From Mycolicibacterium rufum (GTDB taxonomy: Bacteria > Actinomycetota > Actinomycetes > Mycobacteriales > Mycobacteriaceae), in the NCBI RefSeq assembly GCF_022374875.2, contig NZ_CP092427.2, forward strand, positions 4,836,001-4,900,000: a DNA stretch of 64,000 nt, in the 5' to 3' direction. The notes under the pieces are model-generated. The model saw only the letters and a program-made list of their open reading frames with translations. It was not told the origin of the DNA and ran no database searches. Within the stretch, counting starts at the first letter, position 1, and each line of letters opens with the position of its first letter. A program made the position numbers and the translations under genes. Below, piece by piece: positions 46,901 through 57,365 of this stretch.

Positions 46901-49900
46901 CACGCTGTCGCCGAGGGCGGTCACCTCCGGGTGGGCCGCCACGGACTGGAAGCAGGCATCCAGAAGCGCGGGATGGATTCCGTAGGCGTCCTGTTGGGAG
47001 CGGATCGGGCCGGGCAGCGCGACCTCGACGAGGACGCTGGTCGGTTCGTCGTCGCTGCGATGCACGGCGGTCAGCCCGCCGAACGCGGGCCCGTACTGGA
47101 TGCCGCGCCGGTCCAGCCGCGCCCGCACCGACGCGCCGTCCTCGGTGTCGGGATGCGCAGCGCGGAGTGCGCACAGATCATGCCGCGGAGGCTTGTCGGC
47201 GGTGCTGACGGCCAACGTCGCGCTCGCCTGGCGGGCCTGTTCGCCACCCTGGTGCGTTTGCACGGCGAATTCGGCGTCATCAGGGGATGTTCGCACTGCG
47301 CACGCTCCGACGGTGGTCTGCTCGTCGAGCAGCAACGCCTGTTCGAAGCGCAGATCGCGCACTTCGACGGCGTCGCCCAGCACAGTGGTCGCTGCCGCCA
47401 GCGCCATCTCGCAGTAGGCGGCGCCGGGCAGCATCGCCACGTTGCGGACCCGGTGATCGGCCAGCCACGGCTGCGCCGCCGTGCCGACCTCGCCCTGCCA
47501 GACGTGGCGTTCCGGCTCCTCCTGCAGTTGCACGTGCGCGCCGAGCAGCGGATGTACCGAGATCGTCCGTCCGCCGTGGGTGGGTGACTCCTGGGCGCCC
47601 CGGGTGAACATCAGCGCTCGGTGGGTCCAGGTCGGCAGCGGGGCGTCGACCAGTCGGCCGTCCGGGCACGACACCGAGAAGTCGACGGCGGCGCCGGCGC
47701 TGTAGAGGTCCGAGAGGAAACCACGCAGGCCGTGTGGCAGGTGCTGTTCGCGCCGCATCGCGGCGAGTGCCGCGGGCGCCATGTCCAGCCCGCGGGCGGT
47801 CTGCTCGACGGCGTGTATCAGCAGCGGGTGCGGCGAGAGTTCGGCGAACACCCGGAAGCCGTCCTCGAGCGCGGCCTGCACCGCCGGTGCGAAGCGCACC
47901 ATGTTGCGCAGGTTGTCGACCCAGTAGAAGGCGTCGCAGACGGGCGCTTCCCGGGGGTCGTACTGGGTGGCGGAGTAGTAGGGTATCTCCGGTTCGCGGG
48001 GGGTGACGTCGGCGAGCACCTCGGTGAGCTCGTCGAGGATGGGATCGACCTGCGGGGAGTGGGAGGCCACGTCGACCGCGATCTCGCGGGCCATCACCTC
48101 GCGCGCCTCCCAGGAGGTGATGAGCTCGCGCACGGTGTCGGTGGCGCCGCCGATCACCGTGGACAGCGGGGACGCCACGACCGCCACCACCGCGTCGTCG
48201 ATGCCGCGCGTGACCAACTCTGAGAGCACCTGCTGCGCAGGAAGTTCCACCGCGGCCATGGCACCGGAGCCGGCGATCCGGGACATCAGCCGGGATCGAC
48301 GGCAGATGACGCGGACGCCGTCGCGAAGGTCGAGGGCGCCGGCGACCACGGCTGCGGCGACCTCGCCGAGGGAGTGGCCGATGACGGCGCCGGGCCGGAC
48401 GCCGTAGGCACGCATCGTGGCGGCCAGTGCCACCTGCATGGTGAACAGGGCAGGCTGGATCCGCTCGATACCGGTCACGGTCTGCGGGGCGGTGATCGCC
48501 TCGGTGACCGAGAACCCGGCTTCGGCGGCGATCAGGGGCTCGGCGGCGGCCACGGTGGCGGCGAACTCCGGTTCGGTGGCGAGCAGTTCGGCTCCCATGC
48601 CGGCCCACTGCGAGCCCTGTCCGGAGAATACCCAGACCGGTCCGCGGTCATCCTCCCCGACCGCGGCCGGATAGGGGGTGTCGCTGTCGGCCACGTCGAG
48701 CAGGGCCCGCGTCAACTCGTCGGCGTCACAGGCGATCACCGCCGCGCGGAACGGACGATGGGTGCGGCGCCGGGCCAGCGTGTAGGCCAGGTCGGCCGGA
48801 TCGACGTCCCGGTGGGTCGCCAGCCATTGCGCCAACCGCCCTGCGGTCCGGCGTAAGCCCTCCGGGGAGGTGGACGACAGCGGGAAGAGGCGTTCGGTCG
48901 GCTCCGGCCGCGCGGTCCGTCGCTGAACCTCCTGTGCCGGCGCCTGTTCGACGATCGCGTGCACGTTCGTTCCCGACAGCCCGTAGGAGGAGGCGGCGGC
49001 CCGCCGCGGGTGGTCACCGGCGACCGGCCACGGGGTGATGTGCTGCGGCACGAAGAGTTTCGTGTCGATCCGCGCCATCGCGTCGGGCAGCCCGGTGAAG
49101 TGCAGGTTCGGGGGGATGACGCCGTGCCCCACGGCGAGCACGGTCTTCATCAGACCCAGCGCGCCCGCCGCCGACTGGGCGTGCCCGAAATTCGTCTTCA
49201 ACGACGCGAGGGCACAGGGACCATCGGTGCCGTAGACGCCGGCCAGGCTCGCGAACTCGATCGGGTCACCGACGGGTGTGCCCGGCCCGTGTGCCTCGAC
49301 CATGCCGACGGTGCGGGCGTCGACGTCCGCGGCCTCGAGCGCCCTGCGGTACACCGTGGTCTGGGCGGCGGCCGACGGCGTGGCGATGTTGACGGTGCGG
49401 CCGTCCTGGTTGGCCGCAGTGCCGCGGATCACCGCCAGCACCCGATCGCGGTCGCGCAGCGCATCCGGCAGTCGCTTGAGGAGCAGGACCGCGCATCCCT
49501 CCGCGGACACGAATCCGTCCGCTGCGACGTCGAACGCGTGGCATCGCCCGGTCGGGGACAGCATGCCCTCCGCGGAGCCGGCGACGAACTTGCGAGGATC
49601 CAGCGTCACCGCCGCACCCCCGGCCAGTGCCAGATCGCTCTCGCCCTCGAGCAGGCTGCGGCACGCCAGGTGCACCGCGGTCAGGCCGGAGGAACAGGCC
49701 GTGTCGACCGTCATCGCCGGGCCGTGCACCCCCAGCGCGTAGGCGATGCGTCCGGACGCCAGGCTGAAGCTGCTGCCCGTGAAGCCGTAGGGCGCCTCGA
49801 CGGCGTCGGCATCGGCGGCCAGCAGTTGGTAGTCGCCGTGGGTGAGGCCGACGAACACGCCGGTGAGGGAATCGGTCATCCGCTCGCGGGTGATCCCGGC

Positions 49901-50227
49901 GTGCTCCATCGCCTCCCAGGAGACCTCGAGGAGCAGACGGTGCTGCGGGTCGATGGCAGTCGCTTCCCGCTCGTTGATCCCGAAGAACTCGGGGTCGAAT
50001 CCCGCGACATCGTCGAGGAATCCGCCCCACTTCGTCACCGACCGGCCGGGGACCCCGGGTTGCGGGTCGTAGTACTCGTCGGCGTCCCAGCGGTCGGCGG
50101 GGATCTCGGTGACGTGATCGTCGCCGCGCATCAGCGATTCCCAGAGTCGTTCGGGCGAATCGATGCCGCCCGGCAGCCGGCACCCCATGCCGATGACCGC
50201 GATCGATACCGCACCCGAATCAACCAC
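43955..50227 (-). CDS. modular type I PKS: KS-AT-DH-ER-KR-ACP
   Basis: 2,090 aa single fully reducing module. [10 protein letters not shown] (Cys about 176), [32 protein letters not shown] (Ser about 617) and VASHSP at the specificity site, as in methylmalonyl-using mycobacterial enzymes such as Mas. [20 protein letters not shown] (His about 924; Asn where Gly is usual) and [30 protein letters not shown] (about 1549). [17 protein letters not shown] (about 1753) and [28 protein letters not shown] (Ser about 2040). It should add one 2-methyl-branched, fully saturated unit to the FAAL-supplied chain and pass it to C1 of NRPS1. The GTG start has AGGAG 9 nt upstream. No docking domain is obvious at either end. 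Confidence 0.92.
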   Translation of the reverse strand: MVDSGAVSIAVIGMGCRLPGGIDSPERLWESLMRGDDHVTEIPADRWDADEYYDPQPGVPGRSVTKWGGFLDDVAGFDPEFFGINEREATAIDPQHRLLLEVSWEAMEHAGITRERMTDSLTGVFVGLTHGDYQLLAADADAVEAPYGFTGSSFSLASGRIAYALGVHGPAMTVDTACSSGLTAVHLACRSLLEGESDLALAGGAAVTLDPRKFVAGSAEGMLSPTGRCHAFDVAADGFVSAEGCAVLLLKRLPDALRDRDRVLAVIRGTAANQDGRTVNIATPSAAAQTTVYRRALEAADVDARTVGMVEAHGPGTPVGDPIEFASLAGVYGTDGPCALASLKTNFGHAQSAAGALGLMKTVLAVGHGVIPPNLHFTGLPDAMARIDTKLFVPQHITPWPVAGDHPRRAAASSYGLSGTNVHAIVEQAPAQEVQRRTARPEPTERLFPLSSTSPEGLRRTAGRLAQWLATHRDVDPADLAYTLARRRTHRPFRAAVIACDADELTRALLDVADSDTPYPAAVGEDDRGPVWVFSGQGSQWAGMGAELLATEPEFAATVAAAEPLIAAEAGFSVTEAITAPQTVTGIERIQPALFTMQVALAATMRAYGVRPGAVIGHSLGEVAAAVVAGALDLRDGVRVICRRSRLMSRIAGSGAMAAVELPAQQVLSELVTRGIDDAVVAVVASPLSTVIGGATDTVRELITSWEAREVMAREIAVDVASHSPQVDPILDELTEVLADVTPREPEIPYYSATQYDPREAPVCDAFYWVDNLRNMVRFAPAVQAALEDGFRVFAELSPHPLLIHAVEQTARGLDMAPAALAAMRREQHLPHGLRGFLSDLYSAGAAVDFSVSCPDGRLVDAPLPTWTHRALMFTRGAQESPTHGGRTISVHPLLGAHVQLQEEPERHVWQGEVGTAAQPWLADHRVRNVAMLPGAAYCEMALAAATTVLGDAVEVRDLRFEQALLLDEQTTVGACAVRTSPDDAEFAVQTHQGGEQARQASATLAVSTADKPPRHDLCALRAAHPDTEDGASVRARLDRRGIQYGPAFGGLTAVHRSDDEPTSVLVEVALPGPIRSQQDAYGIHPALLDACFQSVAAHPEVTALGDSVLGLPLGIRLLRSWGPVRAARYCYTRVTGVDAGGVDTDLDVLDDDGGVLLTVRGLRLGTAMSPADQADQVLAERLLTIEWRARELPEPPTGGAGCWLVISTADRGDTDAVPDRLARALKAEGAQCLTMRWPLQADHAAHLDQLAAHLRGGGIRGVAVLTGPAQGDPTASTPARGRDHVEHLTQITRALSDVSDDVPRLFVITRHAQTVTAGDVADLAQGGLRGLLRVFGTEHPHLGVTQIDLDEATDPGLVARQLVGGSDEDETAWRAGAWYVARLSRAPLRPDDRRTTAAQADRDRIGLAIRTPGDLETLERLLGERNPPGPGQIEVAVTASSINFADVLVAFGRYPAFDGRLPALGTDFAGVVSAVGPGVTGLAVGDRVGGVCADGCWSTFVTTDACRAVPLPPGLTDAQAAAVTTAHATAWYGLHELARIGVGDKVLIHSGTGGVGQAAIAIAQAAGAEIYATAGSDERRDLLRARGIRHVYDSRSVAFAEHIRRDTGGYGVDIVLNSVSGAAQRAGLELLALGGRFIEIGKRDIYGDTRMGLFPFRRNLAFHAVDLGLLAFSHPDRFAALLRTVYQHIAAGVLPLPEYTLFPLADAATALRSMSGARHIGKLVLDIRATDRHQVAVPPRQARVFRADGSYVVTGGLGGLGLFLAEKLAAAGCGRLVLSSRSSPTLEALQTIERLRAEGTDVAVECGDVAAPATARHLVAAATATGLPLRGVLHLAAVVEDATLANITPEIIDHDWAPKVYGAWHLHEATAGEPLDWFCSFSSAAALVGSPGQGAYAAANSWLDAFTHWRRTQGLPATAVAWGAWSRIGRGVEFAENAQAAIAPEEGAHAFETLLRHDRAHTGYAPIADSPWLTLFAERSPFAEAFRAGAAGAAGSSELLAELEQLAPEEWPARLRRLVSEQVALILRRSVDPDRPLSGYGLDSLGALELRTRIETETGIRISSTDVTTITIRGLADMLCGTLASAEAA

Positions 50228-50410
50228 CGGTGATCACTCCTGCATCGACGGATCGGTGACCGTCACGCGGACGGCGTTGTGCGCGTGAGCTTCCGGTCCC
50301 GGGGTGACCCGACCCCGGGATGGGTGCACTATCTCGTTGTCGCCCTGTCGGCGGAAGTGCCCGGTTACCCAGCCCCATCCGACAGCCCCCATTTCAGTCG
50401 GCTGAGCAAC

Positions 50411-50632
50411 TCAGCCCTTGTTGTTCGCGAGCCTTTCGCGCAGACTTCGCGGGCGGATGTCCGTCCAGTTCGCCTCGATGTATTCCAGGCACGCGGCGCG
50501 CTCGGCCTCCCCGAACACCACGCGCCAGCCGTCGGGCACCTCGGCGAAGACGGGCCACAGGCTGTGCTGTTCCTCGTCGTTGACCAGGACGACGAAGTCG
50601 GCGGTGTCGTCGTCGAACGGATTGGTGCTCAT
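50411..50632 (-). CDS. mbtH: MbtH-like protein
   Basis: 73 aa, the standard MbtH length, a chaperone-like activator that binds NRPS adenylation domains. Seen: [32 protein letters not shown], then the conserved [13 protein letters not shown]. It is first in the reverse-strand operon mbtH-PKS-NRPS1-NRPS2, 183 bp before the PKS start, as in glycopeptidolipid loci where mbtH leads the NRPS genes. GGAAGAG lies just upstream of ATG 50632. Confidence 0.93.
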   Translation of the reverse strand: MSTNPFDDDTADFVVLVNDEEQHSLWPVFAEVPDGWRVVFGEAERAACLEYIEANWTDIRPRSLRERLANNKG

Positions 50633-51159
50633 CGACTCTTCCGACCTCCCCTCGACGGTGCAATTGACGGGAACGTTACTGCAGCGGACGGGGCCCGACC
50701 GGACTTTCGAGAAATGGATCCGATGTTCGCTGTGTCGCCCTCCGGCGGGGTGGTTGACAGGTCAAGAACCGGCAGCGGTCCGCGCGGTGAAAGGCAGGTG
50801 AAACGCCTTCGATGACGGCCGGCGGGAGGTCCCGGCGGGCGCTGTCCGAGGGTCGCGGAGGCGTTTGCGAAACTCGTAGCGTGATGTTGATTTCAGGCTT
50901 CGATCCGACGTCCAGCGACGTCCAGGGGGCCGCGTCGCGCGGGCCTACGGCCCGTCTCACCCGGGGGATGAGCGGCACACCGGGGCTGGTCCGGGGACGG
51001 CCGGCAGCTAATGGCCGCTCCGGTCGTTCGGGCGTCGCTCCGTGTCGAAGCCCGACGAGCGATGCTGTGTCTCAACCCTATTGGAGAGACAAGGCTATTA
51101 GCGGTGGACGTCGCTGGCGCACAGCGCAATTCGTTAGATTGTCTAGTGGAGGAGGAAAA
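50633..51159. other. 527-bp non-coding region upstream of mbtH
   Basis: No convincing gene. It should hold the promoter of the mbtH-PKS-NRPS operon (reverse strand). Possible elements: TAACGT on the reverse strand at 50678-50673 (TANNNT -10 pattern, about 40 bp before mbtH) and a TTGAC-AG-GTCAA inverted repeat at 50754-50765. The distal part (51060-51160) is noticeably AT-richer than its surroundings. At the far end, TCTAGT-N11-ACTAGA (51142-51164) overlaps the stop of the methyltransferase gene but is a weak stem for a terminator. Confidence 0.5.
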
Positions 51160-51978
51160 CTAGAACGTGTACCGGTAGATCCGGTCGTAACCGCGCACCG
51201 CCGGAATCGCGTACTGCAGTCGGTACAGCAACCGTTGGCGCGACAGCGGAATCCTCTCGTACCCTGCCATGATGGGGCTGCTGCCGACCAGATCGAGCCG
51301 TGGCTCGGCCCGGCTGATCTCCCGGCCGTCCCGGGTGCCCCACTTGATCAACCCCGCGGTGAAGATCCGCGACATCCGTGGGCCCCACGGCGAGAGGAAG
51401 TCGGCGATCAGCTCGCCGCTGTCGAACCGGTCGAGCAACCGATGCAGCAGGGCGGCCACCTCGTCGAGGGTCACGTACATCAGCAGGCCCTCGGCGACGA
51501 TCAGCACAGGGCCTCCGGCGGGCAACTCCTCGATCCATCCGGGGTCGGTCACCGACGAGCCGATCATCCGGTATCTCTCGGTCTCGGAATGCAACTGACG
51601 GCGGAGCGCGATGACATTGGGCAGATCGACGTCGTACCAGGGACCGCCGTCCGGCACGGCCATCCGCAGTCCGCGGCTGTGCAGGCCACAGCCCAGGTGC
51701 AGCACCACCGCTTCCGGATGGCGCTGCAGATAGGCGGCCATCAACGCGTCGAACTGCGCGCTGCGCAGCGCCACCATGAACTGGTTGGTGTCCGGGTGCA
51801 GCGCGCGGTGCATCCGTCCGAAGTCGTAGTCGATGCGTTCGATGTCGCCGGCCGCGACATCGTCACCCAGGATGGGCTGCGCCAGCCTGCTCTCGTGGGC
51901 CCGCAGATAGAGCAGACACAGATTCGTCCACTCGACCGACTTCCACTGCACGCCGGTGAAATCCACCTTGTCCGTCAC
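51160..51978 (-). CDS. LCM/TcmP-type S-adenosylmethionine methyltransferase
   Basis: 272 aa from GTG 51978. This start lies 14 nt after the mmpL stop, with GAGGAG 6 nt upstream; the open frame continues to 52071 but overlaps mmpL. Features of the leucine-carboxyl/TcmP methyltransferase family: RSAQFDALMAAYLQRHPEAV, HLGCGLHSRGLRM (SAM motif I), WYDVDLPNVIALRR, and LIVAEGLLMYVTLDEV. Several family members methylate carboxylates. It follows mmpL in one transcription unit beside the lipopeptide operon, so methylation of the peptide carboxylate or another group on the product is a reasonable guess; a C-terminal methyl ester is inference only. Confidence 0.8.
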   Translation of the reverse strand: MTDKVDFTGVQWKSVEWTNLCLLYLRAHESRLAQPILGDDVAAGDIERIDYDFGRMHRALHPDTNQFMVALRSAQFDALMAAYLQRHPEAVVLHLGCGLHSRGLRMAVPDGGPWYDVDLPNVIALRRQLHSETERYRMIGSSVTDPGWIEELPAGGPVLIVAEGLLMYVTLDEVAALLHRLLDRFDSGELIADFLSPWGPRMSRIFTAGLIKWGTRDGREISRAEPRLDLVGSSPIMAGYERIPLSRQRLLYRLQYAIPAVRGYDRIYRYTF

Positions 51979-51992
51979 GACGCTCTCCTCGC

Positions 51993-54900
51993 TCAGACCG
52001 GATCGGGAACGGATATCGGGTCCTCGCGTGTCCGCGACGGTGGTGGCCGGGGCCGCCACCGTGACGGCCACCAGTTCGCCCGTCCGACGAGAACGGCCAT
52101 CGCCGGCACCGTGACCGTCCGGACCAGGAAGGTGTCCAGCAGGATGCCGGTGCCGACGACGAATCCCGCCTGGATGATCGTGCTGATGCTCGCGAACAGC
52201 AGGCCGAACATCGACGCCGCGAAGATCAGGCCGGCGGCGGTGATCACCCCGCCGGTGGCGCGGACGGTCCGGATCACCCCCGAGCGCATACCGCGCGGCG
52301 ACTCGTCACGGATCCGCGAGATCAGCAGCATGTTGTAGTCGGCGCCCATCGCCACCAGGATGATGAACGTCAATCCCGGTACGCTCCAGTGCAATTCCTG
52401 GCCGAGGACGAACTGGAAGGTCAGCACGCCCAGGCCCAGTGCCGCCAGGTAGGACAGAATCACCGACGCGATCAGATAGAGCGGCGCGACGACGGCGCGC
52501 AGAAGGGCGATGAGGATGAACAGGACCACGGCGATCGTCACGATGACGATGTAGCGCATGTCGTGGTCGTAGTAGTCCCGGGCGTCGCGCAGCGTCGCCG
52601 GATAGCCGGTCATCGAGATCGAGCCGTCTGCCAGTTCGGTGTTCGGCTGGGCGCTGCGCGCGGTGTCGGTGACTGCGATGACCTGATCCATCGCGTCGGT
52701 GCCGAACGGATTGAGTTCGGTCTGGATCAGGTACCGCGCCGCGTGACCGTCGGGGGAGATGAAAAACGTCGCGGCCTTCTTGAAGTCGTCCGAATCCAGC
52801 ACCTGCGACGGGATGAAGAAGCCGGCCATCGAGGGTGAGGTCGCGCTGTTGCGCATGGTCAGCAGGAACGTCGACGCGTCGCCGAGGTCGGTGCCCATCT
52901 TCTTGGTCTGGTCGACCAGCTGCGCGACCCCGTCCGCGACCTGGCGGCCGCCGTCGGCCAGCGACTTCAGGCCCTCCTGCATGCCGCCGAGGTTGCCCAG
53001 GGGCGACTTTCCGCCGCCGGCCCCGGTGAGACCGAGCGAACCCATCGACCCCGTCAGCGACTTCATCGACTGGCTGAGTTTGGTCACCGTCTGGGTCAAC
53101 GTCGACGCCGGCCCGGTCGCCTGGAGTTGGTCGACCAGTTTCTGCAGGCTGCCGTCGTCGCGGGCGGCCTGCACCCGGCGGAACTGTTCACGCGCGCTGA
53201 CACAGACCGGCGTGTCGTTGCAGTAGGGGCTGCCGTCGAGGGCGATCACCACGGGGTCGAGCCACTCGAAGTTCTTGGTCATGTCGCCGAAGATCGCCTG
53301 CATCGAGTCGCCGAGCGCCCGCATGCTGCTGACGAGGCGCTCGGAGTCACCTAGCTGCCCCAACGTCGTTGCGCCGCCGAACTGGTTCTGGATCGTCTGC
53401 ATCGTGGTGAGCACCCCGCTCAGACCCGACAGCAGTTTGGTGACCTGCGCGCGCAACGTGGCCAGTCCGTCGGCCAGCTGATCGGCCCCCGAGGCGAGCT
53501 TGTCCAGATCGGTGCTGCGGTCGCGGATCAGGCCGGAGGCGTCGTTCAGCTTCGAACCCACCTCACCGGCCTGGAAGGTGGTGCTCGCCTCCTTGAGGGG
53601 TTCACCGCTCGGGCGCGTGATGCCGCGCACGGCCGCGATGTCGGGCAGCTGGCTGATCCGCTGCGCCATCTGTTCCAGGTCGGCCAGCGCCTGCGGCGTG
53701 CGCAGGTCCCTCGGCGACTGGACCAGAAGGTACTGCGGAATCGTCGTGTTGACGGGGAAGTGCCGGTCCAGCGCCGAGTATCCGACGGAGCTCGCGACGT
53801 CGTCGGGCAGGGCCTTGCGGTCGTCGTAGTTGAACTTGACGAAGAGCACGCACCCGGCCAGCAGCACCAGCACGGCGAGGCTGGCGACCAGGTTGGTGGC
53901 CGGGCGTCGTACGATGCGGACCCCCGAGCGGCGCCAGAACCGCGAGGTGAGGTCGCGGCGTGGGGCCACCCAGCCGCGGCGGCCGGTGAGCACGATGATC
54001 GCGGGCAACAGGGTCACCGAGGCGAGGAACGCGACGGCGATGCCGATGGCGAGCGCGGGACCGATCGTCGCGAACAGTTCCAGGCGCGCGAACGTCATCG
54101 CCATGAAGGTGACGCCCACGGTCGCTGCGGAGGCGGCGATCACCTTGCCGATGGACCCCAGGGCGTTGCGGACGGCGTCGTCGGAGGCCTGCCCGGCCCG
54201 CACGAAGTCGTGGTAGCGGCTGATCAGGAAGACGGCGTAATCGGTCCCCGCGCCGGCCATCATGCCGCTGAGCAGGGTGATGGTCTGCGGCGACACCCCG
54301 AGTCCGAGGACGGCGGCGGCGGCCACCGCGGCCTGCGCGATGCCCAACGAAACGCCGATGGTGACCAGCGGCAGCATGATCGTCGCCGGTTTGCGGTAGA
54401 TGATCAGCAGGATGGCCAGCAGCAACGAGATGATCGCGGCCTCGATCTTCACCTGATCGCGGGTCCCGACGTCGAGCGAGTCGGCGAACGTGGCCGCCGG
54501 ACCGGTGAGATTCGCGGTCAGCGTCGTCCCGTCGACGGTGTGCCTGACCATCGCGGCCACGCGCGTGTACGACTCGTAGGACTCCGGTGACCCCAGCTCG
54601 CCGGCCAACCCGACGGGCATCAGCCAGGCCTTGCCGTCCTCGCTGCTGAGTCCCTGGCGCAGCGCCGGCGTGGTGACGAAGTCTTCGAGCATCACGACGT
54701 GCTCGGTGTCCCGGCGCAGCCGGTCGACGAGCGTGGCGTAGACCTGCTCGTCGGCCTTGCCGAGGCCGCGCTCGTCGGTCAGCAGCACCAGAAGGACGTT
54801 CTCGGAACCGGATTCGTCGAAGGCCGCACCCATCTGCTGGGTCGCGACGATCGACGGTGCGTCGGAGGGCAGCGGGGAGACCGGTTGCTTCTGGGTCGCC

Positions 54901-55094
54901 TCCACCAGGGTGGGGAACAGCGGAGGCAGTACCACCGCCAGACCGATCCAGACGGCGATGACGATCCACGGCCACCGCACGACGACATCGCCGACCCGGC
55001 CGAAGACCCCGCCGGCGCGGGCGGCCGGCACCGCCTCCCGCTCCGCTGCCCGGGTGATCATCGGAGGGCCGGTCGACTCTCCGAAACGCTGCAC
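51993..55094 (-). CDS. MmpL-family RND transporter
   Basis: 1,033 aa, normal for MmpL, an inner-membrane lipid exporter driven by the proton gradient. The topology is RND-like: TM1 near [16 protein letters not shown] (about residue 41), a large periplasmic loop, a TM cluster with [16 protein letters not shown], a second large loop with several Gln/Leu-rich helical stretches, and a C-terminal TM cluster with [17 protein letters not shown]. The paired Asp-Tyr motifs are the proton-relay residues of MmpL proteins. The GTG 55094 start is uncertain; ATG 55061 is an alternative. No mmpS gene is adjacent. Upstream on the same strand as the lipopeptide operon, it is the best candidate exporter of the product. 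Confidence 0.9.
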   Translation of the reverse strand: MQRFGESTGPPMITRAAEREAVPAARAGGVFGRVGDVVVRWPWIVIAVWIGLAVVLPPLFPTLVEATQKQPVSPLPSDAPSIVATQQMGAAFDESGSENVLLVLLTDERGLGKADEQVYATLVDRLRRDTEHVVMLEDFVTTPALRQGLSSEDGKAWLMPVGLAGELGSPESYESYTRVAAMVRHTVDGTTLTANLTGPAATFADSLDVGTRDQVKIEAAIISLLLAILLIIYRKPATIMLPLVTIGVSLGIAQAAVAAAAVLGLGVSPQTITLLSGMMAGAGTDYAVFLISRYHDFVRAGQASDDAVRNALGSIGKVIAASAATVGVTFMAMTFARLELFATIGPALAIGIAVAFLASVTLLPAIIVLTGRRGWVAPRRDLTSRFWRRSGVRIVRRPATNLVASLAVLVLLAGCVLFVKFNYDDRKALPDDVASSVGYSALDRHFPVNTTIPQYLLVQSPRDLRTPQALADLEQMAQRISQLPDIAAVRGITRPSGEPLKEASTTFQAGEVGSKLNDASGLIRDRSTDLDKLASGADQLADGLATLRAQVTKLLSGLSGVLTTMQTIQNQFGGATTLGQLGDSERLVSSMRALGDSMQAIFGDMTKNFEWLDPVVIALDGSPYCNDTPVCVSAREQFRRVQAARDDGSLQKLVDQLQATGPASTLTQTVTKLSQSMKSLTGSMGSLGLTGAGGGKSPLGNLGGMQEGLKSLADGGRQVADGVAQLVDQTKKMGTDLGDASTFLLTMRNSATSPSMAGFFIPSQVLDSDDFKKAATFFISPDGHAARYLIQTELNPFGTDAMDQVIAVTDTARSAQPNTELADGSISMTGYPATLRDARDYYDHDMRYIVIVTIAVVLFILIALLRAVVAPLYLIASVILSYLAALGLGVLTFQFVLGQELHWSVPGLTFIILVAMGADYNMLLISRIRDESPRGMRSGVIRTVRATGGVITAAGLIFAASMFGLLFASISTIIQAGFVVGTGILLDTFLVRTVTVPAMAVLVGRANWWPSRWRPRPPPSRTREDPISVPDPV

Positions 55095-55411
55095 GCCGGT
55101 GCAGCCTCAGCTACCCCGCAATCCTGGGCTCCTGCATCCACCCCCGCGCCTTTCTTCACCGTCGGGCGGCGTCTCTGCGGTGACGCTTCCGCTGCGACGG
55201 AACGAGTCTGGCTCGCACCTGCCCGGCTCTCCCGATATCGGGCGTCATTCAGCGCAGACGTGCCCTTGTGATGCAGCGAGGGTAATCCGTTTTTGACGGC
55301 GATGTCAGGAATCCCGGTTTTGGAGTACCGTTTTGTCGCGGCGCGCTGTCGCGCCGGCACGAGCGGACCATGCGGGGGTACGGTGAGCAAATTTTCCGGA
55401 CGGAGCCGGCC
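55095..55411. other. divergent intergenic region between mmpL and the DUF2505 gene
   Basis: 317 bp with no convincing gene. It contains a 7+7 bp inverted repeat CGGCGCG-CTGT-CGCGCCG at 55339-55356 and three short T-rich repeats, CCGTTTTT (55287), CCGGTTTT (55314) and CCGTTTT (55328). These could be regulatory for mmpL or the forward gene. GGACGGAG precedes the forward start at 55412. Confidence 0.45.
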
Positions 55412-55915
55412 ATGACGCGCACCATCGACTTCGCGATCGATTCACCGGTCGATGTCGACCGAATCCACTGGGCCTTCTCGCAGGAGGACTACTGGCGCGC
55501 CCGGATGAAGACGTTCGGGGGCATGGGCAAGCTGAAATCGCTCGACGTCGATCCGGACGGCTCGGTGGCGGTGACCCTGTTCCACGATCTGCACCCGGAG
55601 GGACTGCCCAAGGCGCTGGCGAAGTTCTTCCCGCGGAACTGGCAGGTGGTCCAGGAGGAGACGTGGGCGCCACAGGCTGACGGGTCCGTACGCGGGGAGG
55701 TCGGCGTCGTCACCCACGGTGCGCCGGGATCCGGGCGGGGGATCGCGCTGCTGACGCCGGCCGATCCGGGCGCGCGGCTGTCCTGCACGGCGACTGTGGA
55801 CTTCAAGGTGCCCCTGGTGGGCGGCAAGATCGAGGGGATGATCGGCAGGCTGATGGTGCCGCAGTTCTCGGTGATCCTGCGCTACACCGCGAAGTGGATC
55901 ACCCAGAACTCCTGA
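55412..55915 (+). CDS. DUF2505-family protein
   Basis: 167 aa from ATG 55412, chosen because GGACGGAG lies 6 nt upstream and the protein then begins MTRTIDFAIDSPVDVDRIHW. The sequence matches the actinobacterial DUF2505 family, which looks like a START/polyketide-cyclase-type lipid-binding fold: Asp/Val-rich strands LKSLDVDPDGSVAVTLFHDL, then a C-terminal helix GKIEGMIGRLMVPQFSVILRY. No catalytic residues can be named. It is tail-to-tail with the PE-PPE gene (3 nt apart). The function is unknown; binding a hydrophobic ligand is a family-level guess. Confidence 0.7.
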   Translation: MTRTIDFAIDSPVDVDRIHWAFSQEDYWRARMKTFGGMGKLKSLDVDPDGSVAVTLFHDLHPEGLPKALAKFFPRNWQVVQEETWAPQADGSVRGEVGVVTHGAPGSGRGIALLTPADPGARLSCTATVDFKVPLVGGKIEGMIGRLMVPQFSVILRYTAKWITQNS

Positions 55916-55918
55916 TCG

Positions 55919-57304
55919 TCACGGCGTGGGTGACGGGTCTGCGGCCGTCGCGCCGCTGTCCCGGGGGCCGGTCGTGTCGGCGTCGGTGCGCCTGCTGTCG
56001 TCGGTGGTGACGGCGTCTTCCTGACGGTGCAACGAATCATCTTCGCGCAGAGCATGTTTGACCCGCCTGCTGGGCCGATCGGCGGTGCGGTCGGCACCCG
56101 TCTCGCCTGCGGCGTCGTCCTCGGCGCCGGCACCCTTCTCCTCTGCGGCGTCGGCGGATTCCTCGGGGCGCTGGTCGGGTTCGGCGTCCGCGGCGTCTCT
56201 CGGCTCGACGGTCCGCCGGGGCGCCGCGGTGTGCTGCGACACCGCCTCGATGCCCTCGCGCAGGGCGCCCGGCATGTGGGCGGCCGTGTCCAGCAACTCA
56301 CCGATCGACGGCATCAGCCGGGCTGGTCGGTAGCGGCTCGGGTCCGCCGGAATGGGATTGCCGTCGTAGTAGGCCGAGTCGACGATGAGCTTCAGCATCG
56401 GTTCGGTGAGATCGGCGATGGTGCTCCCGAACGGCACCACGTCGCGGATCAGCCGCGCCAGCGGCAGTTCGTCGGTGGTGTAGGTGACATAGGTGGTCTG
56501 CCCCCGCGTCGTCACGTAGGCGGCGACGCGGTCCTCGACCGGCGGCTGGCACCGCGCGTCCTGACACGGCTGCACCTGGCCGCTGGCGAGGACGGCGCAG
56601 CTGTTGGCGCTGCCGCACGAGACCGACGGCGTGCCGTCGACGCCGACAGGCAGTGCGATCTCGGACTGGTCCCGGTACCCGTAGAGATAGGCCACCAGCG
56701 AGTTGACGTGGGCCACGACGTTGAACAGGTCGGCGGGGGCGTTCGAGTTGTAGTTGTACTGATAGGCGATGTCGATCACCGCGGCGGCCGCGGTGTCCGT
56801 GGGTGTCGGGAATGGATTGACCCCGATGAGCGCGAAAAGCGGGTATCGGGTGCCGAAACCCCCGTCGGGCCGGGAGACGTTGTTGTCGAGGACGAAGACG
56901 GTCTTCGGCAGCGCCGGGTCGTCGCGCCGGTCGAACGCCGAGAGCGCCAGGCTCGCGTTGGCCGCCCCCCAGCCCGAGGCCAATACCGCGTTGTCCTCAC
57001 CCGAGTTCGCCTGCAGCGCTTGCCCGATCGCGGCCGGACCGCCGCGGAAATCGACCGGGATCAGGTCCGGCCCCGGCTGACCGCCCGGGTTGTACGGGGC
57101 CTGGTTGAAGAGGCCACCGAAGAAGTCCTCGTTGCCCGTGCCGTCCGGATGCGTGGAACTGCCGACCACGATCAGCGCGGTGAGGTCGACCGACAGTGCC
57201 GCGATCGACGCCGGTTGGGTGGCGGCGACACCCCCGACGGCCGCTGCGATTCCCACGGCTGTGATGCCCACGGCCGCCCCACGAAATGTGCCCTTTGCCA
57301 ACAT
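55919..57304 (-). CDS. secreted PE-PPE-domain protein with long acidic tail
   Basis: 461 aa. The N-terminus (GAAVGITAVGIAAAVGGVAA) is a signal/membrane segment. Residues about 40-330 form a PE-PPE alpha/beta-hydrolase domain (ALIVVGSSTHPDGTGNEDFF, then PYNPGGQPGPDLIPVDFRGG). Where active members have GYSQGA, this protein reads ASGWGAANA, so the nucleophilic Ser appears to be Gly. Two Cys pairs (SCGSANSC, CQDARC) suggest disulfides. The last 110 residues are Asp/Glu/Arg/Thr-rich and probably disordered. PE-PPE proteins such as Chp1/Chp2 act as acyltransferases in cell-envelope lipid assembly, so a role in envelope lipids is possible. ATG 57304 is preceded by GGGGAGGG. Confidence 0.75.
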   Translation of the reverse strand: MLAKGTFRGAAVGITAVGIAAAVGGVAATQPASIAALSVDLTALIVVGSSTHPDGTGNEDFFGGLFNQAPYNPGGQPGPDLIPVDFRGGPAAIGQALQANSGEDNAVLASGWGAANASLALSAFDRRDDPALPKTVFVLDNNVSRPDGGFGTRYPLFALIGVNPFPTPTDTAAAAVIDIAYQYNYNSNAPADLFNVVAHVNSLVAYLYGYRDQSEIALPVGVDGTPSVSCGSANSCAVLASGQVQPCQDARCQPPVEDRVAAYVTTRGQTTYVTYTTDELPLARLIRDVVPFGSTIADLTEPMLKLIVDSAYYDGNPIPADPSRYRPARLMPSIGELLDTAAHMPGALREGIEAVSQHTAAPRRTVEPRDAADAEPDQRPEESADAAEEKGAGAEDDAAGETGADRTADRPSRRVKHALREDDSLHRQEDAVTTDDSRRTDADTTGPRDSGATAADPSPTP

Positions 57305-57365
57305 GCCCTCCCCGTCACGTTCCCTGCACAGTAGCGCGGCGCGGTGCGTTCGTGGCAACGCCGCG

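Noticed and set aside
12860..55094. Glycopeptidolipid (mps1-mps2) locus
   Set aside because: Eight modules, not four; no glycosyltransferases, gap or terminal reductase; a TE ends the line. It shares only the general mbtH-NRPS-FAAL-PKS-MmpL theme.
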